From assembly GCA_009914645.1 (NCBI GenBank), contig VFLB01000293.1, forward strand, positions 1-5,845: a stretch of DNA of 5,845 nucleotides, given 5' to 3'. The notes below the pieces were generated by a model that saw only the letters and a list, made by a program, of their open reading frames with translations, was not told where the DNA came from and ran no database searches. Each line of letters starts with the position of its first letter. Within the stretch, counting starts at the first letter, position 1. This DNA is from Synechococcaceae bacterium Bin_79_3 (GTDB lineage: Bacteria; Cyanobacteriota; Cyanobacteriia; PCC-6307; Cyanobiaceae). A program made the translations under genes and the position numbers. Positions 1 to 5,845 of the stretch are shown piece after piece.

Positions 1-2719
1 AGGCCAGCACCTGAGCTACATCATCTCCACCACTGCGCATCGTGCTGGTGCCCCAAATTGAAATAGCCAAATGGGTTAAGTGATCACCTTCGGCCTGAAG
101 ATGTTGCTCAAGAAGGGAGTCTGCGGCTTTTCTGCCGATATCCCATGCTGCCTCAGTTGGCACGGCCCGCAGATCTACTGAGTAGAAATTTCTTCCCGTT
201 GGAAGAACTTCAGGCCTGCCACGGGTTGGAGCGCCGGAGGGGCCAGCCTCAATGCGTTCCCCCCGTAGGGCAGCCAGCAGATTGTGGCGTTCCAAGGGGG
301 CGCAACCCTTCAACCTTGGCAGTAAATCCTGATTGATCTGAAACAGCTCTGCTGCAGTGTTGCAGCCAGGAGCAGCAACTAATCCAGCGAAGCAACTGGC
401 GGCAAGATTCTCAAGTGCTGTAATGCCATCCCCCTGGGTGCGTAAAACCATTTCTGGCGCAATCGCTTGCAGCCGTTGCTGATCTGCTGATGTGAGTAAG
501 TCAGCCTCGGCGGCTGTTAATGGATCGAGGCAGAGGCAAAGATCTTTTGCAAGAGCGCGGCTAAGGCCAATGCGGCTGGAGCCGGGGGAGCGGGCAATTG
601 CCAAAAGCAATTCAGTTTCAGCAGCAGTTGTGGGTGCACAGCCATAAATGTGCAAACCAGTTCGTATTTGTGCTTCTTTTAATTCACACAAATAGCCGTC
701 TACCCTGCTTATTTTTTCATTGAAATTATCGCTAAAAAATGAATCAATATTACTATTTTGAATGCCAATTGTGGAATTTAATTTATCTAGATCTAGGGCT
801 TGCATTTTCTCGGTAAGTTTTTCTCTTAATACTTCAACTCTATTGCTTGCCATGGTGGATGCTTCCCAGTATTCATCAACCAAGCCCTCCAATTCAGCGA
901 GTTCACGATATAAACCAGCTCTACCTAACGGTGGGGTGAGGTGATCTAAAATAACAGCCTGGCTGCGCCGTTTTGCCTGGGAGCCTTCGCCAGGATCATT
1001 AACTATAAATGGATAAATATTTGGCAAGGGTCCGAGGGCTATTTCAGGAAAACAATTTGCAGATAGGCCAATGCCCTTTCCGGGCAGCCATTCTAGATTT
1101 CCATGTTTACCAAAATGAACAACAGTGTTTACTTTGAACTCTTGCCTAATCCATAGGTAATGGGCGAGATAACTGTGGGTTGGTGCTAAATCAGGGCAGT
1201 GATAATTCAAGGCAGGGTCGCGGTCGTAACCCCTGCTGGGTTGCAACATAACTATTATATTTCCAAAAATTAATCCGCAAATAGGAAATTTTTGTTTATC
1301 AAGCCCTTGATCATTTGAGGCCTTTCCCCAGCGCTCTTCAATTAATTTTTGCGGTTCCAGAGCCAGTTGGGAAAACCAATCCTGATATTGAGCTAAATCC
1401 AGTTCAGCGCATGGGGCTAGGTGCCAACTTTCGGGATCAGGGCTGCGAGCATTTGTTAGAGCTTTGATTAATTCATCACCATCAATTGGTAGAGGCTTCT
1501 CTCCAAGCTGATAACCCTCTGCTTTGAGCCAATGCAGCACTGCAACAACGCTGGCTGGTGTATCAAGGCCAACTCCATTTGCTAGACGGCTGTTGCGGCA
1601 GGGGTAATTGGCTAAAACCAGAGCAATGCGTTTCTGGTTCTCGGGGGTGCGGCGTAATTGCACCCAAGCAGTAGCTAACGCTGCCATCCAATCCAGCCGT
1701 TCCACATCTGGGCAGTAGCGCTGAACAGCACATTCGAGGGCGGTGTCAGCCCGATAAAGCTCCTTAAAACAACCAATGCGACCAGTTATGCGGCCATCAA
1801 GCTCCGGAAGAGCCACCTGCATGCTGAGATCTAAAGGGCTGAGGCCAACGCTGCTGGCGGCCCAGCGTTGTTTAGGAAGGGTGCTGCAAAGTAATTGCAA
1901 CACAGGTACGCCAAGACTGCGCCAAAGTGGTGCTCCCGCCTCTGCTTCATCGGCTTTCACCGAAGCAAACCCAGTAGCGCAAAGTACTAACTCCACCCGC
2001 TCTGCTTTAAATAATTGCCTCACACCCTGTTGAACCAATTCATCCCTAAGGCTGCTAACTAGTAGCAGTCGAGGACATAATCCTGCAGCCCTAATTGAAA
2101 TTAAGCAACTATCTAATAGCTCGAGATCGGCGCTGTTCCAAAGAGCTCGATAGAAAAGGAGGCCTACTCTCGCTCCACTGTCCATACACCAGTCGTAAGG
2201 CAATGGATCAGGTTGGGGTATTGGTTTTGGCGTTTCCATTGGCTTTCCTTCAAGCCATTGGCTGCAACAGGTCAACACTTGAGCCATGTTTTCCGGGCCC
2301 CCTTCCCTCAAGCAGCGCCCGATGGCAATGCTTAAAAATTCCGGAAAGTTTCCAAGGCTTGCCAGCTCAGCTTCGCCCTCGGCGGTGCCGCTAATGATTA
2401 AAAGACCCCTTTCCTCGCTGCCTCTAGCCCATTCCCTAAGTTGTTCGATGCCGTAGCTCCAATGGCCCCGCCCCCCGAGCAAACGAACCAGCACTAATTT
2501 TGCGTTCACAACTGTGCTGCGCAGGTAGTGGTCTACAGCAGCTGGATGTTGCAGCGCTTGCAGGTTTAAAGCCCGCAAAGCCATATTTCTGCTTTGGTTT
2601 GCCAGCAGGCTTAAGTCGCTATCAGCACTGCTGAGAAACAAAAAAGGTGCAGCCGATTGCTCCACTAAAAAAGGTTCCTGGCTACTTAGGTCGCCAGGGA
2701 TAGCTGCCAATCTGTGCAT
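1..2719 (-). CDS. cobN: Cobaltochelatase subunit CobN, N-terminal 906 residues (3' end cut by window edge)
   Basis: CobN is the large subunit of the ATP-dependent cobaltochelatase, which inserts cobalt into the corrin ring (hydrogenobyrinate a,c-diamide in the aerobic pathway) during cytoplasmic cobalamin synthesis. The reading frame is open from the ATG at 2719 to the left edge. Family motifs are visible: HFGKHGNLEWLPGK at residues 535-548, FIVNDPGEGSQAKRR at about 578-592, PTGRNFYSVD at 840-849 and WGTSTMRSGGDD at 889-900. The EWLPGK form favours CobN over the related magnesium chelatase subunit ChlH, which typically has EFMPGK. A proline-rich linker (residues 160-174) separates an N-terminal segment from the main domain. 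The start is firm because a TAG stop lies directly upstream in frame (2722-2720). CobN proteins are usually about 1,200-1,300 residues, so roughly 300-400 are missing. AAA+ partner subunits are not in the window; in cyanobacteria ChlI/ChlD are possible partners (inference). The gene is divergent from ilvE-metH. Confidence 0.95.
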   Translation of the reverse strand, partial: MHRLAAIPGDLSSQEPFLVEQSAAPFLFLSSADSDLSLLANQSRNMALRALNLQALQHPAAVDHYLRSTVVNAKLVLVRLLGGRGHWSYGIEQLREWARGSEERGLLIISGTAEGEAELASLGNFPEFLSIAIGRCLREGGPENMAQVLTCCSQWLEGKPMETPKPIPQPDPLPYDWCMDSGARVGLLFYRALWNSADLELLDSCLISIRAAGLCPRLLLVSSLRDELVQQGVRQLFKAERVELVLCATGFASVKADEAEAGAPLWRSLGVPVLQLLCSTLPKQRWAASSVGLSPLDLSMQVALPELDGRITGRIGCFKELYRADTALECAVQRYCPDVERLDWMAALATAWVQLRRTPENQKRIALVLANYPCRNSRLANGVGLDTPASVVAVLHWLKAEGYQLGEKPLPIDGDELIKALTNARSPDPESWHLAPCAELDLAQYQDWFSQLALEPQKLIEERWGKASNDQGLDKQKFPICGLIFGNIIVMLQPSRGYDRDPALNYHCPDLAPTHSYLAHYLWIRQEFKVNTVVHFGKHGNLEWLPGKGIGLSANCFPEIALGPLPNIYPFIVNDPGEGSQAKRRSQAVILDHLTPPLGRAGLYRELAELEGLVDEYWEASTMASNRVEVLREKLTEKMQALDLDKLNSTIGIQNSNIDSFFSDNFNEKISRVDGYLCELKEAQIRTGLHIYGCAPTTAAETELLLAIARSPGSSRIGLSRALAKDLCLCLDPLTAAEADLLTSADQQRLQAIAPEMVLRTQGDGITALENLAASCFAGLVAAPGCNTAAELFQINQDLLPRLKGCAPLERHNLLAALRGERIEAGPSGAPTRGRPEVLPTGRNFYSVDLRAVPTEAAWDIGRKAADSLLEQHLQAEGDHLTHLAISIWGTSTMRSGGDDVAQVLA

Positions 2720-2726
2720 CTAGCCA

Positions 2727-2747
2727 TCATCCCTGGCAAGGGGATGA
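2727..2747. repeat. Perfect 7+7 inverted repeat in the divergent gap
   Basis: TCATCCC (2727-2733) and GGGATGA (2741-2747) are exact reverse complements separated by seven bases (2734-2740). A T-G wobble between 2734 and 2740 would extend the RNA stem to eight pairs with a five-base loop. It sits about 29 bases before the ilvE ATG and eight before the cobN ATG, and it covers the likely cobN ribosome-binding site. It could be an operator for a dimeric regulator, a leader hairpin or chance; there is no T-tract after it on either strand, so a terminator is unlikely. Confidence 0.55.
2730..2734 (-). promoter_or_regulatory. Likely ribosome-binding site of cobN
   Basis: Read on the minus strand, AGGGA lies ten bases before the cobN ATG at 2719. 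It is a moderate Shine-Dalgarno match at slightly long spacing. It lies inside one arm of the inverted repeat at 2727-2747, so a hairpin in the cobN leader could hide it. Picocyanobacterial genes often have weak or no Shine-Dalgarno sequences, so the assignment is tentative. Confidence 0.4.
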
Positions 2748-2776
2748 GAAGATCAAAGCAAGGTTTCTGCCGCCAC

Positions 2777-3694
2777 ATGCACCAATTTCTCCCATTTGCT
2801 TGGTTCGGTGGCCGCTGCGTGCCATTTGCAGAAGCCACTCTTTCTGTGGCCACCCATGCCTTGCATTACGGCACAGGCGCTTTTGGCGGCATGAGGGCTA
2901 TACCTAATCCAGAGAATTCAGAAGAAATACTGCTGTTTAGAGCCGATCGCCATGCGAAGCGATTGAGTGAAAGTGCAAAGCTTTTGCTTACAGAATTAAG
3001 CGCAGAAACTGTGATGGATGCCGTTAGGCATTTCTTAAAGGCTAATAAACCAACTAAACCCAGTTATTTAAGGCCATTTGTATATACTTCAGATCTTGGA
3101 ATTGCGCCAAGATTACATGATATCGAAACTGACTTCTTGATATACGGAATAGAACTAGGTGATTATCTATCGCCAGATGGTGTTACTTGCAGAATTAGTT
3201 CATGGACCAGGCAAGAGGACCGATCTCTTCCGTTAAGAGGAAAAATCAGCGGCGCTTACATAACCAGTTCTTTAGCAAAAACTGAAGCGGTTAAAAGTGG
3301 TTTTGATGAAGCATTGCTTTTAAATAGCCGCGGCAAAGTAAGCGAAGCAAGTGGAATGAATTTGTTTATTGTTCGTGATGGTATTTTGTTTACCCCCGGA
3401 GTTGATCAAGACATATTAGAAGGTATTACAAGAGCCAGTGTTATTGAACTGGCTCGCAGCATAGGAATAGAGGTGGTGGAAAGACCGATAGATAAAACTG
3501 AATTATTTATAGCTGATGAGGTATTTCTTACTGGAACAGCGGCTAAAGTAACTCCAGTGAGACGGGTGGAAAGCACAGAATTAGCCACATTTAGGCCTGT
3601 TATGGATACGCTTCGGGAACGGCTCACCGCCATTACAGAAGCCAGAGACCCTAAATTTGAACATTGGGTAACCAGGGTGAACATAGGGGAATGA
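2777..3694 (+). CDS. ilvE: Branched-chain-amino-acid aminotransferase, complete (305 aa)
   Basis: IlvE is a cytoplasmic pyridoxal-phosphate enzyme of fold class IV. It catalyses the last step of leucine, isoleucine and valine synthesis, moving the amino group from glutamate to the branched 2-oxo acids. Visible features are [15 protein letters not shown] at residues 26-40, [12 protein letters not shown] at 97-108, the GKISGAY segment carrying the probable Schiff-base lysine K156, and the class IV signature region [11 protein letters not shown] at 189-199 with E190, equivalent to the conserved glutamate of E. coli Ilv[14 protein letters not shown] (214-226) and [12 protein letters not shown] (250-261) are also typical. 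The 305-residue length is normal for the family. I chose ATG 2777 because [10 protein letters not shown] matches picocyanobacterial IlvE starts as I recall them. In-frame GTG 2714 and ATG 2744 would add 21 or 11 basic, unfamiliar residues. Only a weak AAGG (2760-2763) precedes the chosen ATG. The stop overlaps the metH start. Confidence 0.94.
   Translation: MHQFLPFAWFGGRCVPFAEATLSVATHALHYGTGAFGGMRAIPNPENSEEILLFRADRHAKRLSESAKLLLTELSAETVMDAVRHFLKANKPTKPSYLRPFVYTSDLGIAPRLHDIETDFLIYGIELGDYLSPDGVTCRISSWTRQEDRSLPLRGKISGAYITSSLAKTEAVKSGFDEALLLNSRGKVSEASGMNLFIVRDGILFTPGVDQDILEGITRASVIELARSIGIEVVERPIDKTELFIADEVFLTGTAAKVTPVRRVESTELATFRPVMDTLRERLTAITEARDPKFEHWVTRVNIGE
3674..3694 (+). promoter_or_regulatory. 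metH ribosome-binding site and ATGA stop-start overlap
   Basis: The ilvE stop TGA (3692-3694) and the metH start ATG (3691-3693) share bases in ATGA. An AGGGTGA (3674-3680) ten bases before the ATG is the best Shine-Dalgarno candidate; the GGGGA touching the ATG is too close. Both lie inside the end of ilvE. The arrangement suggests that ribosomes finishing ilvE restart on metH and that the genes share a transcript. Confidence 0.6.
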
Positions 3695-5845
3695 CCACAT
3701 TTCTTGACCGGCTCCACAGCCCTCAGCGTCCGGTGTTGGTGTTCGATGGAGCAACGGGCACGTCTTTGCAACAGATGGAGCTCACCGCAACTGATTTTGG
3801 CGGTGTCGCCTTAGAAGGATGCAACGAGATATTGGTGCGTTCACGGCCTGATGTAGTTAAGGAGGTGCACAGGCAATTCCTCGAAGCTGGTTGCGATGTA
3901 ATTGAAACAAATACCTTTGGTTCTACTTCATTAGTGCTTGCTGAATACGACCTTCAAGCAGAAGCATTTGAACTAAACCGGGAGGCTGCCAACCTGGCCA
4001 GGGAGATGGCAGATGCCTACAGCAGCGAAGAAAAACCTAGATACGTAGCTGGTTCGATCGGACCCACCACCAAATTACCCAGTCTTGGCCATGTAAGTTT
4101 TGATGTAATGAAGGCCTGTTTTGCTGAACAGGGTCGCGGTCTATTAGCTGGAAATGTGGATTTATTTATTGTAGAAACCTGCCAAGATGTATTACAAATA
4201 AAGGCTGCATTAAGCGGTTTAGAACAAGCATTTGAAGAAACGGGTGAGAGGCGCCCGATAATGGTTAGCGTAACGATGGAAACAACTGGCACGATGTTAG
4301 TTGGTTCTGATATAGCTGCAGTTGTTGCAATTTTAGAACCGTTTTCAATCGATATTCTTGGCTTAAATTGTGCCACCGGACCAGAGCAGATGAAGGAGCA
4401 TATGCGCTATCTAAGTGCCCATGCCCCATTTGTTGTTAGCTGTATCCCGAATGCTGGTTTGCCCGAAAATGTTGGTGGTGTTGCTCATTATCGCTTAACT
4501 CCCTTAGAGATGAAGATGGCACTTCATCATTTCATCGAAGATCTTGGCATTCAAGTTATTGGCGGATGCTGTGGTACTACTCCTGCTCATATTGCAGCCT
4601 TGGTTGAATTAGCAAGAGAATTAAAACCTGCCCCTCGTCAAGTTCGACTTCCCGAGCAACGCATTGAACGGCCCCAGCTTCAAGCTGAATCTGCAGCCGC
4701 TTCTCTTTACAGCACCACTAGCTACGAACAGGAAAATTCTTTTCTTATAATTGGTGAAAGATTAAATGCAAGCGGCTCAAAAAAAGTACGTGAATTGCTT
4801 AATGAAGAAAATTGGGATGGGCTGATCGCTGTTGCCCGCAACCAAGTAAAAGAGAATGCTCATATCCTGGATGTAAATGTTGATTATGTTGGGCGAGATG
4901 GTGAATCAGATATGCATGAACTTGTTAGCAGGCTGGTAAATAATGTAAATCTTCCATTAATGCTTGATTCAACTGAATGGCAGAAGATGGAGGCTGGCCT
5001 AAAGGTTGCGGGTGGCAAATGTTTACTTAATTCTACTAATTATGAAGATGGCGATGATAGATTTTTCAAGGTGCTTGAATTGGCACGAAGCTACGGGGCG
5101 GGAGTTGTTGTTGGCACAATCGACGAAGAGGGTATGGCCCGCACTGCAGAAAGAAAATTTGCGATAGCAAAACGCGCCTACTTAGATGCCTTGAGATATG
5201 GAATTCCAGCAAGAGAGATTTTTTATGATCCCTTGGCGCTACCAATCTCTACAGGAATTGAAGAAGATAGGCGCAATGCTTGTGAAACAATTGCAGCAAT
5301 TAAACGAATACGTACTGAATTACCTGGTGTTCATGTTTTGCTGGGAGTTAGCAATATTAGTTTTGGTTTATCTCCAGCGGCTAGGATTGTATTAAATTCT
5401 ATTTTCTTACATGATTGTTGTGAAGCTGGAATGGATGCGGCAATAGTTAGCCCTGCTAAAATATTGCCCCTTGTAAAAATTAGCGACGCACATCAGAAGG
5501 TTTGCCGCGACCTTATCAATGATTTACGTGATTTTAAAAATGGTGTTTGTAGCTACGACCCCCTTACAACTCTTACCACTTTATTTGAGGGTGTAAGCGC
5601 AAAAGAAGCCAGGGAATCTGGACCATCCTTGGCGGATCTTGCCGTTGAAGATCGCTTAAAACAACATATTATCGATGGTGAACGAATCGGATTAGATGCT
5701 GCGCTTATGGAGGGTTTAGTGCAATACAAACCTCTTGAAATTGTTAATACTTTTTTACTTGATGGCATGAAGGTTGTTGGCGAATTATTTGGTTCAGGTC
5801 AAATGCAACTTCCATTTGTCTTGCAGAGCGCTGAAACAATGAAAA
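3691..5845 (+). CDS. metH: Cobalamin-dependent methionine synthase, N-terminal 718 residues (3' end cut by window edge)
   Basis: MetH transfers a methyl group from 5-methyltetrahydrofolate through enzyme-bound cobalamin to homocysteine, giving methionine and tetrahydrofolate in the cytoplasm. The homocysteine domain covers about residues 1-320, with DGATGT (19-24), ETNTFG (72-77) and three zinc-ligand cysteines: C227 in LNCATGP, and C293 and C294 in GGCCGTTP. The folate-binding domain spans about 350-600, with [11 protein letters not shown] (355-365), DVNVD (394-398), LDST (426-429), LNST (446-449) and GVSNISFGL (552-560). The cobalamin cap begins near 650 and includes [15 protein letters not shown] (696-710); F700, L707 and V710 align with the cap residues of E. 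coli MetH that pack on the cofactor (Phe708, Leu715, Val718, from memory). The DxHxxG cobalamin-histidine motif and the activation domain lie beyond the edge; full MetH is usually about 1,200 residues. Cyanobacteria generally make pseudocobalamin, so that is the likely cofactor (inference). The frame is intact throughout. Confidence 0.96.
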   Translation, partial: MTTFLDRLHSPQRPVLVFDGATGTSLQQMELTATDFGGVALEGCNEILVRSRPDVVKEVHRQFLEAGCDVIETNTFGSTSLVLAEYDLQAEAFELNREAANLAREMADAYSSEEKPRYVAGSIGPTTKLPSLGHVSFDVMKACFAEQGRGLLAGNVDLFIVETCQDVLQIKAALSGLEQAFEETGERRPIMVSVTMETTGTMLVGSDIAAVVAILEPFSIDILGLNCATGPEQMKEHMRYLSAHAPFVVSCIPNAGLPENVGGVAHYRLTPLEMKMALHHFIEDLGIQVIGGCCGTTPAHIAALVELARELKPAPRQVRLPEQRIERPQLQAESAAASLYSTTSYEQENSFLIIGERLNASGSKKVRELLNEENWDGLIAVARNQVKENAHILDVNVDYVGRDGESDMHELVSRLVNNVNLPLMLDSTEWQKMEAGLKVAGGKCLLNSTNYEDGDDRFFKVLELARSYGAGVVVGTIDEEGMARTAERKFAIAKRAYLDALRYGIPAREIFYDPLALPISTGIEEDRRNACETIAAIKRIRTELPGVHVLLGVSNISFGLSPAARIVLNSIFLHDCCEAGMDAAIVSPAKILPLVKISDAHQKVCRDLINDLRDFKNGVCSYDPLTTLTTLFEGVSAKEARESGPSLADLAVEDRLKQHIIDGERIGLDAALMEGLVQYKPLEIVNTFLLDGMKVVGELFGSGQMQLPFVLQSAETMK

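Larger units (their letters stand above)
2720..2776. promoter_or_regulatory. Divergent control region between cobN and ilvE-metH
   Basis: This 57-base gap separates the cobN start on the minus strand from the chosen ilvE start on the plus strand, so it must carry or adjoin the leaders of both. I could not pick out a convincing -35/-10 pair on either strand; the promoters probably extend into the 5' ends of the opposing genes. The gap is too short for a cobalamin riboswitch, which needs roughly 200 bases. The one structure seen is the inverted repeat at 2727-2747. Its role as a control region is inferred from gene orientation alone. Confidence 0.5.

Noticed and set aside
3..48. Inverted repeat CCAGCAC / GTGCTGG near the left edge
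   Set aside because: Both arms encode conserved CobN residues around the WGTSTM and AQVLA motifs, so the match is best explained as coincidence within coding sequence.
145..944. Short plus-strand open frames at 145-336 and 762-944
   Set aside because: Both are antisense to conserved cobN coding sequence and resemble no family; they are shadows of the real gene.
1776..2394. Two plus-strand open frames (1776-2033 and 2095-2394) opposite cobN
   Set aside because: They lie antisense to an intact, motif-bearing CobN frame, have no recognisable domains and have compositions expected from the complement of coding DNA.
2657..2688. Possible plus-strand promoter TTGCTC ... TACTTA for ilvE inside cobN
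   Set aside because: The spacing is 20 bases and both hexamers are weak matches; such pairs occur often by chance.
2720..2776. Cobalamin riboswitch before cobN or metH
   Set aside because: The gap is 57 bases, far shorter than the riboswitch, and no B12-box-like sequence was seen; metH has no leader at all because it overlaps ilvE.
3406..4376. Minus-strand open frames at 3406-3771 and 4017-4376
   Set aside because: They are antisense to the ilvE/metH junction and to the MetH homocysteine domain, with no motif or ribosome-binding site of note.
4778..4784. Run of seven A in metH as a possible frameshift site
   Set aside because: The reading frame continues without a break on both sides and encodes the conserved SKK of the folate-binding domain, so there is no sign of a programmed or erroneous shift.
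5198..5395. Plus-strand open frame with a hydrophobic C-terminal stretch resembling a small membrane protein
   Set aside because: It is a shifted frame inside the MetH folate-binding domain; its hydrophobic stretch comes from frame-shifted Val/Leu/Ile codons, and the metH frame is intact here.
5553..5768. Minus-strand open frame opposite metH
   Set aside because: It is antisense to the MetH cap region, with no family resemblance.

Overview
The window is an ordinary piece of a cyanobacterial chromosome, most likely from a picocyanobacterium of the Synechococcus/Prochlorococcus/Cyanobium group. This placement rests on recalled protein similarity, not on a search. The IlvE N-terminus ([10 protein letters not shown]) and its central motifs, the CobN start (MHRLAAIPGD) and the MetH motifs all look picocyanobacterial, and I recall the order cobN / ilvE / metH from that group. 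No exact HIP1 octamer (GCGATCGC) was seen, which fits marine-type picocyanobacteria better than many other cyanobacteria.

Layout. The left half (positions 1 to 2719, minus strand) is the first 906 codons of cobN, the large subunit of cobaltochelatase; its C-terminal end lies off the left edge. A 57-base divergent gap (2720-2776) holds a perfect 7+7 inverted repeat. To the right on the plus strand are a complete ilvE (branched-chain aminotransferase, 305 residues) and the first 718 codons of metH (cobalamin-dependent methionine synthase). ilvE and metH overlap by four bases (ATGA) and are probably co-transcribed and translationally coupled. metH runs off the right edge in its cobalamin-binding cap region. 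I translated all three genes codon by codon across the window and found no stop or frameshift. Coding density is nearly complete: the only gene-free stretch is the 57-base divergent gap.

How the genes fit together. CobN inserts cobalt into the corrin ring, so it helps make the cofactor that MetH needs to methylate homocysteine. The two genes are divergently placed around a short shared control region. IlvE transaminates branched-chain amino acids and has no direct role in B12 metabolism, so its place in front of metH may be only positional.

I see no mobile element, CRISPR array, RNA gene, riboswitch or new system here. The points most worth checking are the inverted repeat in the divergent gap, which overlaps the likely cobN ribosome-binding site, and the strong patchiness of base composition along these conserved genes.
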